NCBI GenBank assembly: GCA_017307505.1
Contig: JAFKEE010000023.1
Location: 186,001 to 250,000, forward strand
DNA from: Acidobacteriota bacterium
GTDB lineage: Bacteria; Acidobacteriota; Terriglobia; Bryobacterales; Bryobacteraceae
DNA: 64,000 nucleotides
Direction of reading: 5' to 3'
Below the pieces are notes generated by a model. It worked only from the letters and a program-made list of their open reading frames with translations, was not told the origin of the DNA and did no database searches. Positions 1-8,796 of this stretch are shown here, in pieces. The position numbers and the translations under genes are program-made. Each line of letters opens with the position of its first letter. The stretch's first letter is position 1.

Positions 1-106
1 CCGCTCGGTGGTTGAAGAAACTTCCAAATTCGTTCTGCTTCGGCTTTGGCCAATGGGTAGTAGCCGAGTTTCAGCCTCGCCTGAGTGCGCATGTACGGAG
101 ACCTTC

Positions 107-415
107 CTAGACGACCGGAAGCGCGGCGCCGGTCTGATGTGCGAAGAACATTCCGTGGAACACGGCGATTTGCTCGCGAAGTTCCACTTCGGATGCCTGC
201 ATTTCCGGATGGCCGTCTAACAGGGTCTTGAGCGATCTATCAAGAAGCCCACAGCGATCACCTGCAGCAATGAGACCGTGGCACACGCGGCATGCGGCCC
301 AATCGCCAACGCTTTCGCCTACGATCCCGGCGATCATGTAGGCAACAAAGCTGTGGGCTGGGTAGCGCCATGCGACGTTCGGTGATGAGCAGAAATCACA
401 GATCTGCTTAGGCAC
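107..415 (-). CDS. Small zinc-ribbon-like hypothetical protein
   Basis: A 102-residue protein of unknown function. Two cysteine pairs, C-D-F-C near the N-terminus and C-R-V-C-H in the middle, suggest a small zinc-binding fold. The GTG start is supported by a GGAGGACT ribosome site directly upstream. It lies at the far downstream end of the leftward transfer-associated gene series and has no recognisable catalytic motif. It may be an accessory or regulatory protein of the mobile element, but no specific role can be read from the sequence. Confidence 0.65.
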   Translation of the reverse strand: MPKQICDFCSSPNVAWRYPAHSFVAYMIAGIVGESVGDWAACRVCHGLIAAGDRCGLLDRSLKTLLDGHPEMQASEVELREQIAVFHGMFFAHQTGAALPVV

Positions 416-479
416 AGGAGTCCTCCTTGTGGGAATGCGGAGACACGACCCGCCGCTCGCGGTATCGCACGGATTGCGA

Positions 480-1079
480 CTACGGAATTCGAGAGACAGG
501 TGAGTGAGGGAGAAAGACGGAGTGGGCGCAGAGACCTTTCAAAAAGATCTCGTGTTGACGCTGCACCCAACGCAAGGTGTAGCTTTGAAGCCCTTCCAGC
601 CAGTCCCGAGGAACACCGGAGTTGATCAATGTCAGTTCCTCGTTTGTGAAGCCGCGATCACCGGCCTGGCGTTCGTTGGACCGCTCCATATACTCGGCTA
701 GTTCGCCGGTCCACTGGGTCATCGGGAGGTAGAGCCAAGGGGGTGTCATCGCAAAGGCCAGCTTGTCCGCGAGGCACAACCGGCTGATGGGCAGCCCCAT
801 TCGCTGAGACCAATACCGCGAATGACGAAAACACTCATCTGCCCATGCGGCCCCGAAAAGCCGTCCCATGATCCGCGCGCCGAGGACGACATGCTCCTCG
901 CCAGACGGACCGTCCATTTCGTCGCGGCCCCAATAGCCGATGTCATGAAGCGCGAACGCGAACCACAGCCGAACGTCCCATGGAAACCCGAAGAGACGCT
1001 TCCATCCCCAGGCAACGAAGAAGGGATGGATGAAGAAGCAGTGTGCGCCCGCGAGGATGCTCTTCGTGCCGACTTTCAT
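480..1079 (-). CDS. HD-domain-like hypothetical protein
   Basis: A 199-residue protein. An L-H-D-I-G-Y segment (H45-D46) is flanked by further histidines in E-E-H-V (H63) and F-R-H-S-R-Y (about H86), followed by an A-D-K-L motif. This spacing resembles metal-dependent HD-superfamily phosphohydrolases, but the substrate is unknown. The chosen ATG has a perfect GGAGGAG site 5-6 bases upstream; an in-frame ATG six codons earlier has none. It belongs to the minus-strand series of element genes. The HD assignment is by motif only. Confidence 0.6.
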   Translation of the reverse strand: MKVGTKSILAGAHCFFIHPFFVAWGWKRLFGFPWDVRLWFAFALHDIGYWGRDEMDGPSGEEHVVLGARIMGRLFGAAWADECFRHSRYWSQRMGLPISRLCLADKLAFAMTPPWLYLPMTQWTGELAEYMERSNERQAGDRGFTNEELTLINSGVPRDWLEGLQSYTLRWVQRQHEIFLKGLCAHSVFLPHSPVSRIP

Positions 1080-1101
1080 ACGAATCTCCTCCCTCATCGC
1101 C

Positions 1102-1308
1102 CTAGTCAGCGACCGGCTCGGCGGGATCTTCGATTACAACCTTTCGCCGGGGCCTGATGACGGCCGCCGGAACGACCTTGCGGTACAGAGGCCAGAGAAG
1201 GATCGTCCCTGTGATCGAGCCGGTAATCGTGCCGAGTTCGTTAGTGCGCCCAGAGAACAGGGCAACCAGGAACAGGAAGAGACAAATCTTCAAGACGAAA
1301 TCCCTCAT
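1102..1308 (-). CDS. Small membrane protein
   Basis: A 68-residue protein with one strongly hydrophobic N-terminal segment, a second weaker hydrophobic stretch and a basic then acidic tail. It is predicted to sit in the inner membrane with the charged C-terminus exposed. The ATG is preceded by GGAGGAAT at good spacing; a longer reading frame exists upstream but lacks a ribosome site. It sits between two other small element genes. No family was recognised. Confidence 0.55.
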   Translation of the reverse strand: MRDFVLKICLFLFLVALFSGRTNELGTITGSITGTILLWPLYRKVVPAAVIRPRRKVVIEDPAEPVAD

Positions 1309-1324
1309 GGGCGATTCCTCCACA

Positions 1325-1939
1325 TCATGTTGCGACCGCAACCGCATCGACAGCTTCGGATGCCTCGATGACCGCAGCCTTTTCAATGAGGCCGTGGCAA
1401 TGCCGGCAGTTCACACACGACACTCCGGCCGTTACCGCCGCCACCGCGTTGACCAGTCCGTTTGCAATCGGCTTCACTTCGCCGGCGCGCGTGAAGAACT
1501 CGGGTGTCAACCCTTGCTTCAGCAAATCGTCCGGCAACTGGCCGTCGACACCCCGAAAAACGATCGTGGATTCCACCGCTGGTTTACGGCCAGACAGAGG
1601 CCCGACACAGTGCCGGGCGATCAGCAGTTGGTATGTCTGGCCGATTCTCGCCATCTCGACGCTCACCAACTCGGGAGCAACCACAACCGCGTGGACGCCG
1701 TTGACACCGATCCGGTCCAGCCGCTGAAGCCACGGAAGCCGGTCGCCGCCGGGAGAAAAGAACGAGATGTACCGGCCGAACTCGCGGATGCTTCCGCCGC
1801 TCTCGACCCCTCGAAGGACCCACCGATCCAGACGCACCTGCCTTTCCACGGTCACCCAGGTCTGGCAATAGACACCGGACGATTCGAGCCGCTTGATGAC
1901 AACCTTTGGCAGAGTGAGACGCGCGAGTTCTTTCGGCAT
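1325..1939 (-). CDS. Hypothetical element protein with C-terminal Cys-rich motif
   Basis: A 204-residue protein directly downstream (10 bases) of the primase gene and probably co-transcribed with it. The body looks like a mixed alpha/beta domain without known catalytic signatures. Near the C-terminus is C-V-N-C-R-H-C-H-G, which could bind zinc. The start was taken at the ATG just after the primase stop; the frame stays open far upstream across the primase gene, which is treated as shadow. No homologous family is recognised from sequence alone. Confidence 0.55.
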   Translation of the reverse strand: MPKELARLTLPKVVIKRLESSGVYCQTWVTVERQVRLDRWVLRGVESGGSIREFGRYISFFSPGGDRLPWLQRLDRIGVNGVHAVVVAPELVSVEMARIGQTYQLLIARHCVGPLSGRKPAVESTIVFRGVDGQLPDDLLKQGLTPEFFTRAGEVKPIANGLVNAVAAVTAGVSCVNCRHCHGLIEKAAVIEASEAVDAVAVAT

Positions 1940-1949
1940 AGCGGGTTTC

Positions 1950-2894
1950 TCAGCGGGACATTGCCGGAACGGGCACTCCCAGCGATGCGCGGATCTGCTC
2001 TTTCGTGCAGCCTGCCCAGCAGAGGTACTTCCAAGGCTCCTCAACAGAAACGGCCAGATTATCTTTGCCGCGATCCCGCCCGGCGCTCGCGCACGACGGG
2101 CATTGCGCGACCCAGTTACGTCCAACGCGTCGCCGCGTTTCGATGTGCTCCAGAATCGCGAAATGCGGACGATCCGGTACGAAGACCGTCCGGCTCTGAC
2201 GTTCCTCTGGTTCCTCATCGGGAAGATCGGCGACCAGATCCCGCAATTGCGATTCGGTCACTCGACGCAGCTTCCGCAGGTACTCCATCTGGGCTTCCAG
2301 TTCGTACGGCGCGCCGTAGAACCAGTAGCGCCGGCCCGCCGCCCGGTGAATTCCCAACGGGCCGCGGATGGCGTTTCCATACTGCCCTTCGGCGATAGAG
2401 TCCTGCTTGGGGAACAATTCAATCCCGTCGCCGGAACCCGATCCTTTCACCTCGACCGACAACCGCTTCGCAAGGTGGCGGATATGGACTCGTGCATGTT
2501 TCGCCAGGACCGGCTTTTCAAAGAAGATCCACAAATGCCCGCCGCGGCGGCTCTGTTCGAGGGCGGCCTGGATTCCCAGACGAGCCAACTCGAACTGGAG
2601 TCTGAGCAGATCCTCCAGCGCCTTCCGGTAGTCCGCGTCGATCGCCATCCACTTCACGCGCTGCGTACTGGGATTGATCGCATAGATCCCCAGCGTGATC
2701 TCACCGGCCAGATGGCGTTGGATGTCGCGCGGCGTAAGCTCCAGCGGAGCGCCCCGCCTTCGGGGCCGGTAGTAGTAGTGGCGTCCCGACGCCGGATGCG
2801 GAGTGTCGGACTGAAGAGTGTAAGCGCGGCGGCTGACGAACCATTCCGCGTATTCGGCCGCCATCTCCGGCGTCGCTTTGAGCAAGTCCGGCAT
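1950..2894 (-). CDS. TOTE-type archaeo-eukaryotic primase with C-terminal zinc finger
   Basis: A 314-residue protein resembling the archaeo-eukaryotic primase (AEP) domain found in TOTE conflict systems and mobile elements. Visible signatures are the metal-binding D-A-D (D86, D88) in a W-M-A-I-D-A-D strand, the S-R-R-G-G-H (H120) nucleotide-binding motif and a following I-R-G-P-L-G-x-H segment. The last 60 residues carry C-P-S-C and later C-W-A-G-C, a probable CHC2-like zinc finger used by primases to contact DNA. It likely synthesises primers or extends strands during element transfer or replication. The next genes upstream encode a small hypothetical protein and a GHKL ATPase, with RNase HI and a Rad52-like protein beyond, consistent with a DNA-processing module. 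Confidence 0.82.
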   Translation of the reverse strand: MPDLLKATPEMAAEYAEWFVSRRAYTLQSDTPHPASGRHYYYRPRRRGAPLELTPRDIQRHLAGEITLGIYAINPSTQRVKWMAIDADYRKALEDLLRLQFELARLGIQAALEQSRRGGHLWIFFEKPVLAKHARVHIRHLAKRLSVEVKGSGSGDGIELFPKQDSIAEGQYGNAIRGPLGIHRAAGRRYWFYGAPYELEAQMEYLRKLRRVTESQLRDLVADLPDEEPEERQSRTVFVPDRPHFAILEHIETRRRVGRNWVAQCPSCASAGRDRGKDNLAVSVEEPWKYLCWAGCTKEQIRASLGVPVPAMSR

Positions 2895-2936
2895 ATAGGT
2901 TCTTTACACCCGTTCCCCGGAATGGCAAAACGAGTT

Positions 2937-3293
2937 TCAGGACGCCTGCCCGGCCAGGAGCCGTCCGGGGTTCTCGGCGAAGTCGAGGAGCCGGAAGTCC
3001 TGGATTTTCTTGCGCATATCGGCGAGGGAGTAGCCGCCAAAGACACCGTCCTGCAGTTCAAGCAGCCAAAAACTGCCACGCTTCCGGTCGTAGATGTAGA
3101 ATTCGCCGGACCGGTCATCGCCCGGAGCGGTGACGAACAGAAGCAGGCCGCGGGCGTACTCGACCCAATGGCCGATTACACCCTCGCCGACCGTCAGGAA
3201 CCGCGCGACGATCTCCGCCGTGTCCTGTTCGGTTCGCACGTTCAAGTCCTTCGTATTGAGCACTTGGCTCGCGCGCACACAGTTTGCGTACAT
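2937..3293 (-). CDS. Hypothetical protein
   Basis: A 118-residue soluble protein with a strong ribosome site (GGAGATGAGG) before its ATG. The sequence alternates beta-type segments such as G-E-F-Y-I-Y-D and S-F-W-L-L-E-L. It lies between the GHKL ATPase gene and the primase gene in the same orientation, so it is probably part of the same operon. No functional motif was recognised. Confidence 0.6.
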   Translation of the reverse strand: MYANCVRASQVLNTKDLNVRTEQDTAEIVARFLTVGEGVIGHWVEYARGLLLFVTAPGDDRSGEFYIYDRKRGSFWLLELQDGVFGGYSLADMRKKIQDFRLLDFAENPGRLLAGQAS

Positions 3294-3337
3294 GTTTCCT
3301 CATCTCCTTTCTGAAGAATGCTCGGTTGCAGCGAGAA

Positions 3338-5338
3338 CTACGCCTCGCTCCTTTCCATGCCCTCGATTTCGCCGCCATTCCCGTCGAAACGCACGTACGG
3401 AATCTTGGCTGTCCGCAGGCGATTCATAATGAGGCGGAAGCGTTCGCTCAGCCCAAACTGCGCCGCCTGCTCCATCTCCTCGCGGAAGACCTGGTCGTCC
3501 TCCGATACCCAATGCAATGTGCCCGCGCCATCGTCGGTGACCGCAAAACGTGTCGGACAATCAGATCGCTTCAGCAGCGGAAGGTCCGTTTCCTCCAGAT
3601 AGCCGGTGTTCACGTCGGCGACAAGGTATGAATCGAAGTCGCCAGACGGTCGCGAATCGCGATCGCGGATTGTGACGTCCCAGGCAAGACGGGTTTGTCC
3701 TCGCGTCAAGCGGATCTCGGAGACGCCGAGCTGATCGAGATAGTCATGCGCCTCCCAGGGAATCGCACCGCGAAGGAGTAACAGAAGCGCAGCTCGTGGC
3801 CCAAGGAAGTATTCATTGACGATTCGTTCGATCGCATCCTGGTACTGTTCGCGCTGCGTTTCCCAACTGTCGCATTCTCCGAAGGCATCTGAAGCGGAAA
3901 ACGTGGACCACATCAGGAAGTCGACCACCGGGAACGGTTCCGGCAGTTCATTGTCGTCCCATGGGCTGCCGGCGACCGCCGTGAATGTCGGCTCGTTGAT
4001 CGCCTCCGAGTCCACGTGGATCAGCGCGGGGAGGGACAGCTTACTCTCCGGTCGCCCATGCTGACGAATCACGGCCTCGATCTCGATTCGTTGCGGCCGT
4101 TGTCGTCCGGCCTGCTTCCACTCGGCACCCGTTGCCCCGTCAATGATGACAGACGTTTGGGAAAGTCGAGGCATCTCGTCATACCACGAATACCCGGCGA
4201 ATGGGGCGTGCTCCTGATAGAGCGTGCCCTCGATCGACGCGCCGGAGTGCAGCGCGGCCTCCAGCGTATGCGGGTCTGCAATATCGTCGTCGACGAGCAG
4301 GACCTTCGAAGCATCCCGCACAAGTTCGGTTTGTGGTTCGCCGAAGATCTGATCGAGAAACTCGTCCCGCGGAGTGGCGTGCCAAGTCGTCAGCAGTGGT
4401 GCAGCTTCGGGGAGAGTGATTCCGAGGTCTCTGGCCTCGCTCCAGTTCGTGAACGCTAGCACGTGCCGCTCCTGAGATGCGAAGAATCGGTACACGGCGG
4501 TCAGCGCCCGCTTTTGAAATGATCGGAAGAAGTCATCCTCGACGATCGCCCGCCGGTCAGGGAGCTGAAGCTTCACGGCGCTGGTGTTGCGTACGTCGAA
4601 CCGCACGTGCAGTTGCGCCCGGACCAAGCGGCCGTGGTTGTCCCGCGTAAGCCACCCATCTGGACAAGCAACGGGGCGGCGAATCCGGGCACCATGGAAG
4701 TTCCAGTTGGCGTCGGGCCAGTTCCAGCCCCACCGGAATGCCGGAGCAATTCCGATCTCGACGCCATCGATCCACTCGCGGTACTCGGCTCCCTCCAGGA
4801 ACTCGTGCCGGGAAAGTGCTCGCTCATCCACGGTAACGGTGAGCGGGCAGAACTCGGCGACGCGTTCCAATTCCGCGATGAGGTGGGCTTTGGATGACGG
4901 GCGTGTGACTCGAACGGTCGTGCCTGGCACATTCTCCGCCACGTCCACAACCTCGGCATCGTGCCTTCCCAGGAAGACCTCCGGAGTTACGATCGCGCGC
5001 CGGTGTCCGCTGTGAACCTCAACTTCGGAATGGCAGAGCGAAAAGAAGCCCATCCCGGCCGGGTCCTCCAACGCGCTCAGTTCGGCATTCCATTCCGAAT
5101 CACCAAGCGTAAGCAGACTCTGAAAGTTGCCGATCCCGGAACCGTCGTCGGTAACGCTGACCTTGCAGTCGCCTTTCAGTTCCTCGATGTGAACTTGAGC
5201 CGTCGTCGCCCCCGCACGGCGGGCGTTCTGCAGCAACTCTACCCAAACGCCTGCATCGTCATTGCGAAACAGACGATTCACTTTGTCCAGAATCGCGGGG
5301 CTAACGCGGCCGCGCACTCGTTCCACTGTCTTTCCCAT
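3338..5338 (-). CDS. GHKL (HSP90-like) ATPase domain protein
   Basis: A 666-residue protein with an N-terminal Bergerat ATP-binding fold: N-box E-L-L-Q-N-A (E34, N38), G1 box D-D-G-S-G-I (D64-I69) and G-M-G-F (G95-G97). The remaining 500 residues are of unknown type and may form transducer and client-binding regions like those of HSP90, MutL or MORC proteins. The start was chosen at the ATG following an AAGGAGAG site; upstream in-frame sequence overlaps the RNase HI gene and is treated as shadow. ATP-driven conformational change is expected. Whether it acts on DNA or proteins cannot be told, although its neighbours process nucleic acids. Confidence 0.72.
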   Translation of the reverse strand: MGKTVERVRGRVSPAILDKVNRLFRNDDAGVWVELLQNARRAGATTAQVHIEELKGDCKVSVTDDGSGIGNFQSLLTLGDSEWNAELSALEDPAGMGFFSLCHSEVEVHSGHRRAIVTPEVFLGRHDAEVVDVAENVPGTTVRVTRPSSKAHLIAELERVAEFCPLTVTVDERALSRHEFLEGAEYREWIDGVEIGIAPAFRWGWNWPDANWNFHGARIRRPVACPDGWLTRDNHGRLVRAQLHVRFDVRNTSAVKLQLPDRRAIVEDDFFRSFQKRALTAVYRFFASQERHVLAFTNWSEARDLGITLPEAAPLLTTWHATPRDEFLDQIFGEPQTELVRDASKVLLVDDDIADPHTLEAALHSGASIEGTLYQEHAPFAGYSWYDEMPRLSQTSVIIDGATGAEWKQAGRQRPQRIEIEAVIRQHGRPESKLSLPALIHVDSEAINEPTFTAVAGSPWDDNELPEPFPVVDFLMWSTFSASDAFGECDSWETQREQYQDAIERIVNEYFLGPRAALLLLLRGAIPWEAHDYLDQLGVSEIRLTRGQTRLAWDVTIRDRDSRPSGDFDSYLVADVNTGYLEETDLPLLKRSDCPTRFAVTDDGAGTLHWVSEDDQVFREEMEQAAQFGLSERFRLIMNRLRTAKIPYVRFDGNGGEIEGMERSEA

Positions 5339-5417
5339 GGCTACTCTCCTTTCTTGCTGGCTGAACTGGTTGAATGGCGCGTCGCGAAGTTTGCGGCGCG
5401 TATATATAAGGAAGGGA

Positions 5418-5861
5418 CTAAGCTGCGATAGCCAGACTGCGGGCGGCTTGGTGGGCCAGCCGGTCGCAGCGGTTCTGCTCGGCACTCGCGCCATGGCCGC
5501 GAATCCAGGTCCAGGTAACGCGGTGGCGGCGACTTTCCCGTGCCAGGGCTTCCCACAGGTCACGATTCGCAACGGGTGAGCCGCGCGAACTTCGCCAACC
5601 CGACGCGATCCAACGCTCCAGGTAACGAGTCATCGCTCGCTGAACGTATTGCGAGTCGGTGACCACCTTGACGCTGCACGGCTCCTTGAGGGCTGCAAGA
5701 CCTGCGATCACCGCACGCAATTCCATCCGGTTGTTGGTCGTGTTCGGTTCGGCGCCGGAGAGTTCCTTCTCGGCGGCGCCGCACCGAAGCAGACAGGCCC
5801 AACCGCCCGAACCGGGATTGCCCAAACAGGAGCCGTCCGTGAACAGCAAGACTTTCTTCAC
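5418..5861 (-). CDS. rnhA: Ribonuclease HI
   Basis: A full-length (147-residue) RNase HI that cleaves the RNA strand of RNA-DNA hybrids. All catalytic positions are visible: D9 in F-T-D-G-S, E47 in M-E-L-R-A, D69 in V-T-D-S-Q-Y, H123 in R-G-H-G and D133 in N-R-C-D-R-L-A. The GTG start has a GGAGGCGAA site. It lies 12 bases downstream of the Rad52-like gene in the same orientation. An element-borne copy next to an annealing protein, a primase and (8 kb away) an RNA-polymerase-like gene suggests removal of RNA primers or R-loops during element DNA synthesis. That role is inferred. Confidence 0.9.
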   Translation of the reverse strand: MKKVLLFTDGSCLGNPGSGGWACLLRCGAAEKELSGAEPNTTNNRMELRAVIAGLAALKEPCSVKVVTDSQYVQRAMTRYLERWIASGWRSSRGSPVANRDLWEALARESRRHRVTWTWIRGHGASAEQNRCDRLAHQAARSLAIAA

Positions 5862-5873
5862 GGTTCGCCTCCG

Positions 5874-7094
5874 TCAGCCGATTCGCGAGAGGGCCGCAAG
5901 AACAACTGGCGCGTCGGCATCGGTGAGGTTCTTCAACTCGTCCAGCGCGAGCTTTCCGCCCGAGGCATCGGCGATCACATCGGCCAGCCGCTTACCGGTG
6001 CGGTCGGCCATCTTGCGCGCGACCTGCAGCAGTTGTCCGCGCGCCTTGGCAATGCTGGCTGCCTGCGTGCCGACACCGTTGGCGGACTCAGGCGTTTTCG
6101 CCGCTGCCTCGACGCGAGTGAGTAACAGCCGCAGTGCGTCGCGATCCGGAATGTCGTCGATTGAATCGCTGGCAAAGTTCAGGTCGCGACAAATTGCGGC
6201 GTACTGCGCTTCGCCAATCGCCGCGGCAGCCGACCGCAAGCGGTCGATACCGTTGCAGATGTCCGACAGCTTTTCAAAGACAATCGTCAGTTTCGCGTGG
6301 CCGATCTTTTCGGGCTCCGTTCCGCCAGCGAACTTATGCAAGACAAACTGCGATAGGCTGTGACCCACCTTCTCGCGAAGCTCTCGCACCTTCGCGAGCA
6401 GTTCGTCCCGAACCACGCCTTGCCGTGGACCTCCTGTCCGCTGATCATGCCTGGCCTGACGCTGGGCTTCGCGCTGGGCATAGCCTGGCAACGCCCACTC
6501 GGGAAGGTTCGGCGTTTGGATAGGGCGGTTGTACTGGTCGAGATCCACCCACGTCTTGTCGAGATCATAGAGGTATCTGCCCAAACCGAAGCACGCACAG
6601 GCGCGCTTGAATGCCTGCGCCTCGGCGCGCGTCGCGGCGTTCTCGTCGTCCGCCCACTCCTCCCCGACGCCGGTATGGGATCCCAGGCCATTGATCGTGA
6701 CTTTGGAGACAACGACGACTTTGGCGGAAACCGCCGTCTGCTTCTTGTCTCCAGGCGCGCGCCGCTCGAAGTTCTGCGCGACCTGAACATCGTAGTTGCG
6801 GGTCCAGCCCCACTCGCCGAACACGTCGTTGAGCCGGTCTGTATATGCTCGCTGATCCGCATACGCGACCAGTTGGCCACGCTTCTGCGGGCCGCGTTTC
6901 GTCTGCTGCGTGGAAGTGGCTGTGACGCGCCACTTGATCTCCGCTGGGTCGAACGGTTCGTTGAGCAATTCGCGAATCTTGGTCAACCGTTCGGATGGAA
7001 CCGGAACTGCCTGGGCACCGTTGTGCGCGGACACTTCGGGTGGGAATTCTACCGGCGGCGAATCATGATGAGTCGCGCCATTTACGTACGACAT
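5874..7094 (-). CDS. Rad52/Rad22-family single-strand annealing protein
   Basis: A 406-residue protein whose first 200 residues match the Rad52_Rad22 annealing domain. Features include the Q-R-A-Y-T-D-R-L-N-D segment, F-G-E-W-G-W and the characteristic R-A-E-A-Q-A-F-K-R-A-C-A-x-F-G-L-G-R-Y-L-Y stretch. Such proteins bind single-stranded DNA and anneal complementary strands, often in phages and conjugative elements. The C-terminal half is helical and charged and probably serves oligomerisation or partner binding. The ATG lies just downstream of AAGGAGAG. RNase HI follows immediately. A set of hairpins lies upstream of the gene. Confidence 0.85.
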   Translation of the reverse strand: MSYVNGATHHDSPPVEFPPEVSAHNGAQAVPVPSERLTKIRELLNEPFDPAEIKWRVTATSTQQTKRGPQKRGQLVAYADQRAYTDRLNDVFGEWGWTRNYDVQVAQNFERRAPGDKKQTAVSAKVVVVSKVTINGLGSHTGVGEEWADDENAATRAEAQAFKRACACFGLGRYLYDLDKTWVDLDQYNRPIQTPNLPEWALPGYAQREAQRQARHDQRTGGPRQGVVRDELLAKVRELREKVGHSLSQFVLHKFAGGTEPEKIGHAKLTIVFEKLSDICNGIDRLRSAAAAIGEAQYAAICRDLNFASDSIDDIPDRDALRLLLTRVEAAAKTPESANGVGTQAASIAKARGQLLQVARKMADRTGKRLADVIADASGGKLALDELKNLTDADAPVVLAALSRIG

Positions 7095-7132
7095 GGGATT
7101 TCTCTCCTTTCTTTTGTTCGGAATCAGTTTCC

Positions 7133-7228
7133 CCGCCGTGCGCAAGATGCACGGCGGTCGACACCCTGGCGTTGCACCAGGGCCGCTGAGGTGCCGACAT
7201 TCGTTGGTTCACCCCGCTGCTGGCGGGA
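7133..7228. other. Three consecutive hairpins upstream of the Rad52-like gene
   Basis: Three inverted repeats occur in a row in the non-coding interval. The first has a perfect 9-bp stem, CCGCCGTGC (7133-7141) and GCACGGCGG (7149-7157), with a 7-base loop. The second is CCCTGG/CCAGGG (7164-7182). The third is CCCGC/GCGGG (7214-7228). None is followed by a T-run in the transcribed direction, so they are not obvious terminators. They could be mRNA leader structures or single-strand origin/transfer-origin structures. Confidence 0.5.
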
Positions 7229-7288
7229 TTTCAGGTGGGAGCTAAGGGAGGGATTGTTAGGGGGGATCGATTGAAAGCTGCGACCTCT

Positions 7289-7543
7289 TCAACCGTAGAT
7301 GTAGTACTCGACGGCGCGATCAGGGCGCTTCAGTTCGCAAACTCGCTCCCTGAAGCTGCCATCGTAGTCGCAGGTCGTGCCGCCAAAGAACCTGATGTGC
7401 TCGTAGCCGAGATCGCGAAGCCGCAGCTTGAGCCACTGCTCGAACCGCCAACTCCACAGTCCTTCATACTCGCGGTAGTCGATGAGTACTGCCAGATCGG
7501 CATACCGCTGGGTTCGCTCCGTTCGATAGGTTCCAAACGCCAT
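7289..7543 (-). CDS. Small hypothetical protein
   Basis: An 84-residue protein rich in aromatic and charged residues (for example Y-E-G-L-W-S-W-R-F-E-Q-W), ending in Y-Y-I-Y-G. The ATG is preceded by AAGGAGC at good spacing, supporting translation. No family was recognised. It sits upstream of the hairpin region that leads to the Rad52-like gene. Confidence 0.5.
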   Translation of the reverse strand: MAFGTYRTERTQRYADLAVLIDYREYEGLWSWRFEQWLKLRLRDLGYEHIRFFGGTTCDYDGSFRERVCELKRPDRAVEYYIYG

Positions 7544-7564
7544 ACCTGTTTGCTCCTTTCGTGT

Positions 7565-7840
7565 TCACTGTCCGTCCCTCTCCGCGCGTGCAACCGCGTC
7601 GAGTGCGCGATTGAAGTTGCGACACCGCGCCCAACAGGTTGCCGTTCTCGCTACCGCGACGCAGCTCTCACACAACTGCCTGCTGCGCCAACACAATTCG
7701 TCACCGTCTCTCGGGGCGGTCATGAACGGTTCCATCGATGTCTTCCCAGCGCGACGCTTCCTCATTTCCATCCAGCCATGCCGCCAGCCGGATTGACCTT
7801 GCTGCGTCAACCTGCAACGCAGATTGACCTTCACACTCAC
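7565..7840 (-). CDS. Possible small Cys-rich protein
   Basis: A 91-residue reading frame in the same orientation and directly upstream of the previous small gene. The C-terminal half holds five cysteines (including L-C-E-S-C and C-W-A-R-C) that could form a zinc knuckle. The N-terminal 25 residues look non-native, so translation may begin at internal methionines near 7771 or 7765. No convincing ribosome site is seen, and the reading frame may be spurious. Confidence 0.3.
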   Translation of the reverse strand: MSVKVNLRCRLTQQGQSGWRHGWMEMRKRRAGKTSMEPFMTAPRDGDELCWRSRQLCESCVAVARTATCWARCRNFNRALDAVARAERDGQ

Positions 7841-8021
7841 ACACCCAACACTTCATTCCTCTCCCACGTTCCACAAGCGGTCTCTATTCTCCAATCCTCC
7901 AAACTGCCTCAAACTCCGGGGATATCGGAAAATTGGCCGAGTGGAGTCAGACACTTGCAGGCGGGTGCTGAAAGGCAAGTGAACGGCTATTGAAAGGCAA
8001 TAGAAAGCCGGCGATGCGAGC

Positions 8022-8792
8022 CTACCGGGTGGCTTCCAGAAGGTCTCCCAGGCCGCGAGTGGCGCCGAGACGAGCGTCGATGAGGCGCGCCTGGAGCGGA
8101 TCGGTGCAGAACTCCTGCATGATCCCGACGTACACGAGGCGCCGTGTCGTGCAGAACGATTGCACAAGGAGGGACTGCAATTGAGGATTCTGAGCGAGAT
8201 AAAGGAACGCCCCGACTCGAGTTTCGTCGTCCAGCTTCCTGCAGATCTCTTCGTAGACTCGCTCCGACTTGTCGGTTCGCTCGTATTCTAAGGCGACCTG
8301 TCCGCTTCGTCCGCTGACATCGAAGGTGGCGATCGCATCGTAGTCTTTCGCGTAGCGGTGCGAAGACAGGCGATTCTCCGTACGAATCTCGGTCTCAAAC
8401 TGCCAATAGCGAACAACACCGGCACGCCGCAGCGCCATCTGCATACCGAATACCTCGACATCGTGCCACACCTGATCTCGGGAACTGCCGTGCCCGGTAC
8501 GGGATGCCCGGCTGACTACGGTCGGCTCCTTGCCCTGAAGAAAGAGCTCCCCATTGCTTCCCAACGACAGAACGACTCCGAGACTGTCAACCTTTGCGCG
8601 TTCCAGAAACTCCCGCTCCGCGAGCCGCCGTACGCGCCATCGAAAGCTGTGCCACGCAGTCTTGGCTGTCGCGGAGATGTTCAGGGACTCGTACATCTGC
8701 CGCATGGTCAGGTGCCCGGCGCGATGAGCGAGCCGGAGAATCGGCAGGTCCGCTCTTTCCGAAATCTGGATCATGCCAGGTTCGTACCGCAT
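8022..8792 (-). CDS. Replication-relaxation (Replic_Relax)-like protein
   Basis: A 256-residue protein with an N-terminal winged-helix-like section (residues about 15-80, including H-L-T-M-R-Q-M-Y) and a C-terminal alpha/beta core. The core has K-D-Y-D-A-I-A-T and V-A-L-E-Y-E-R-T-D-K-S, a pattern resembling the nuclease-fold half of replication-relaxation family proteins encoded on plasmids and conjugative elements. It could nick or bind the origin of transfer or replication. It lies near the coupling ATPase gene, a typical place for DNA-processing factors, and no other relaxase candidate is visible in the window. Family assignment is by pattern. Confidence 0.6.
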   Translation of the reverse strand: MRYEPGMIQISERADLPILRLAHRAGHLTMRQMYESLNISATAKTAWHSFRWRVRRLAEREFLERAKVDSLGVVLSLGSNGELFLQGKEPTVVSRASRTGHGSSRDQVWHDVEVFGMQMALRRAGVVRYWQFETEIRTENRLSSHRYAKDYDAIATFDVSGRSGQVALEYERTDKSERVYEEICRKLDDETRVGAFLYLAQNPQLQSLLVQSFCTTRRLVYVGIMQEFCTDPLQARLIDARLGATRGLGDLLEATR

Positions 8793-8796
8793 CGCG

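Noticed and set aside
1157-3314. Long plus-strand open frames (413 and 473 codons) opposite the primase region
   Set aside because: They are antisense to genes with clear motifs and ribosome sites, overlap each other, and are Arg/Pro-rich as expected for GC-rich shadow frames.
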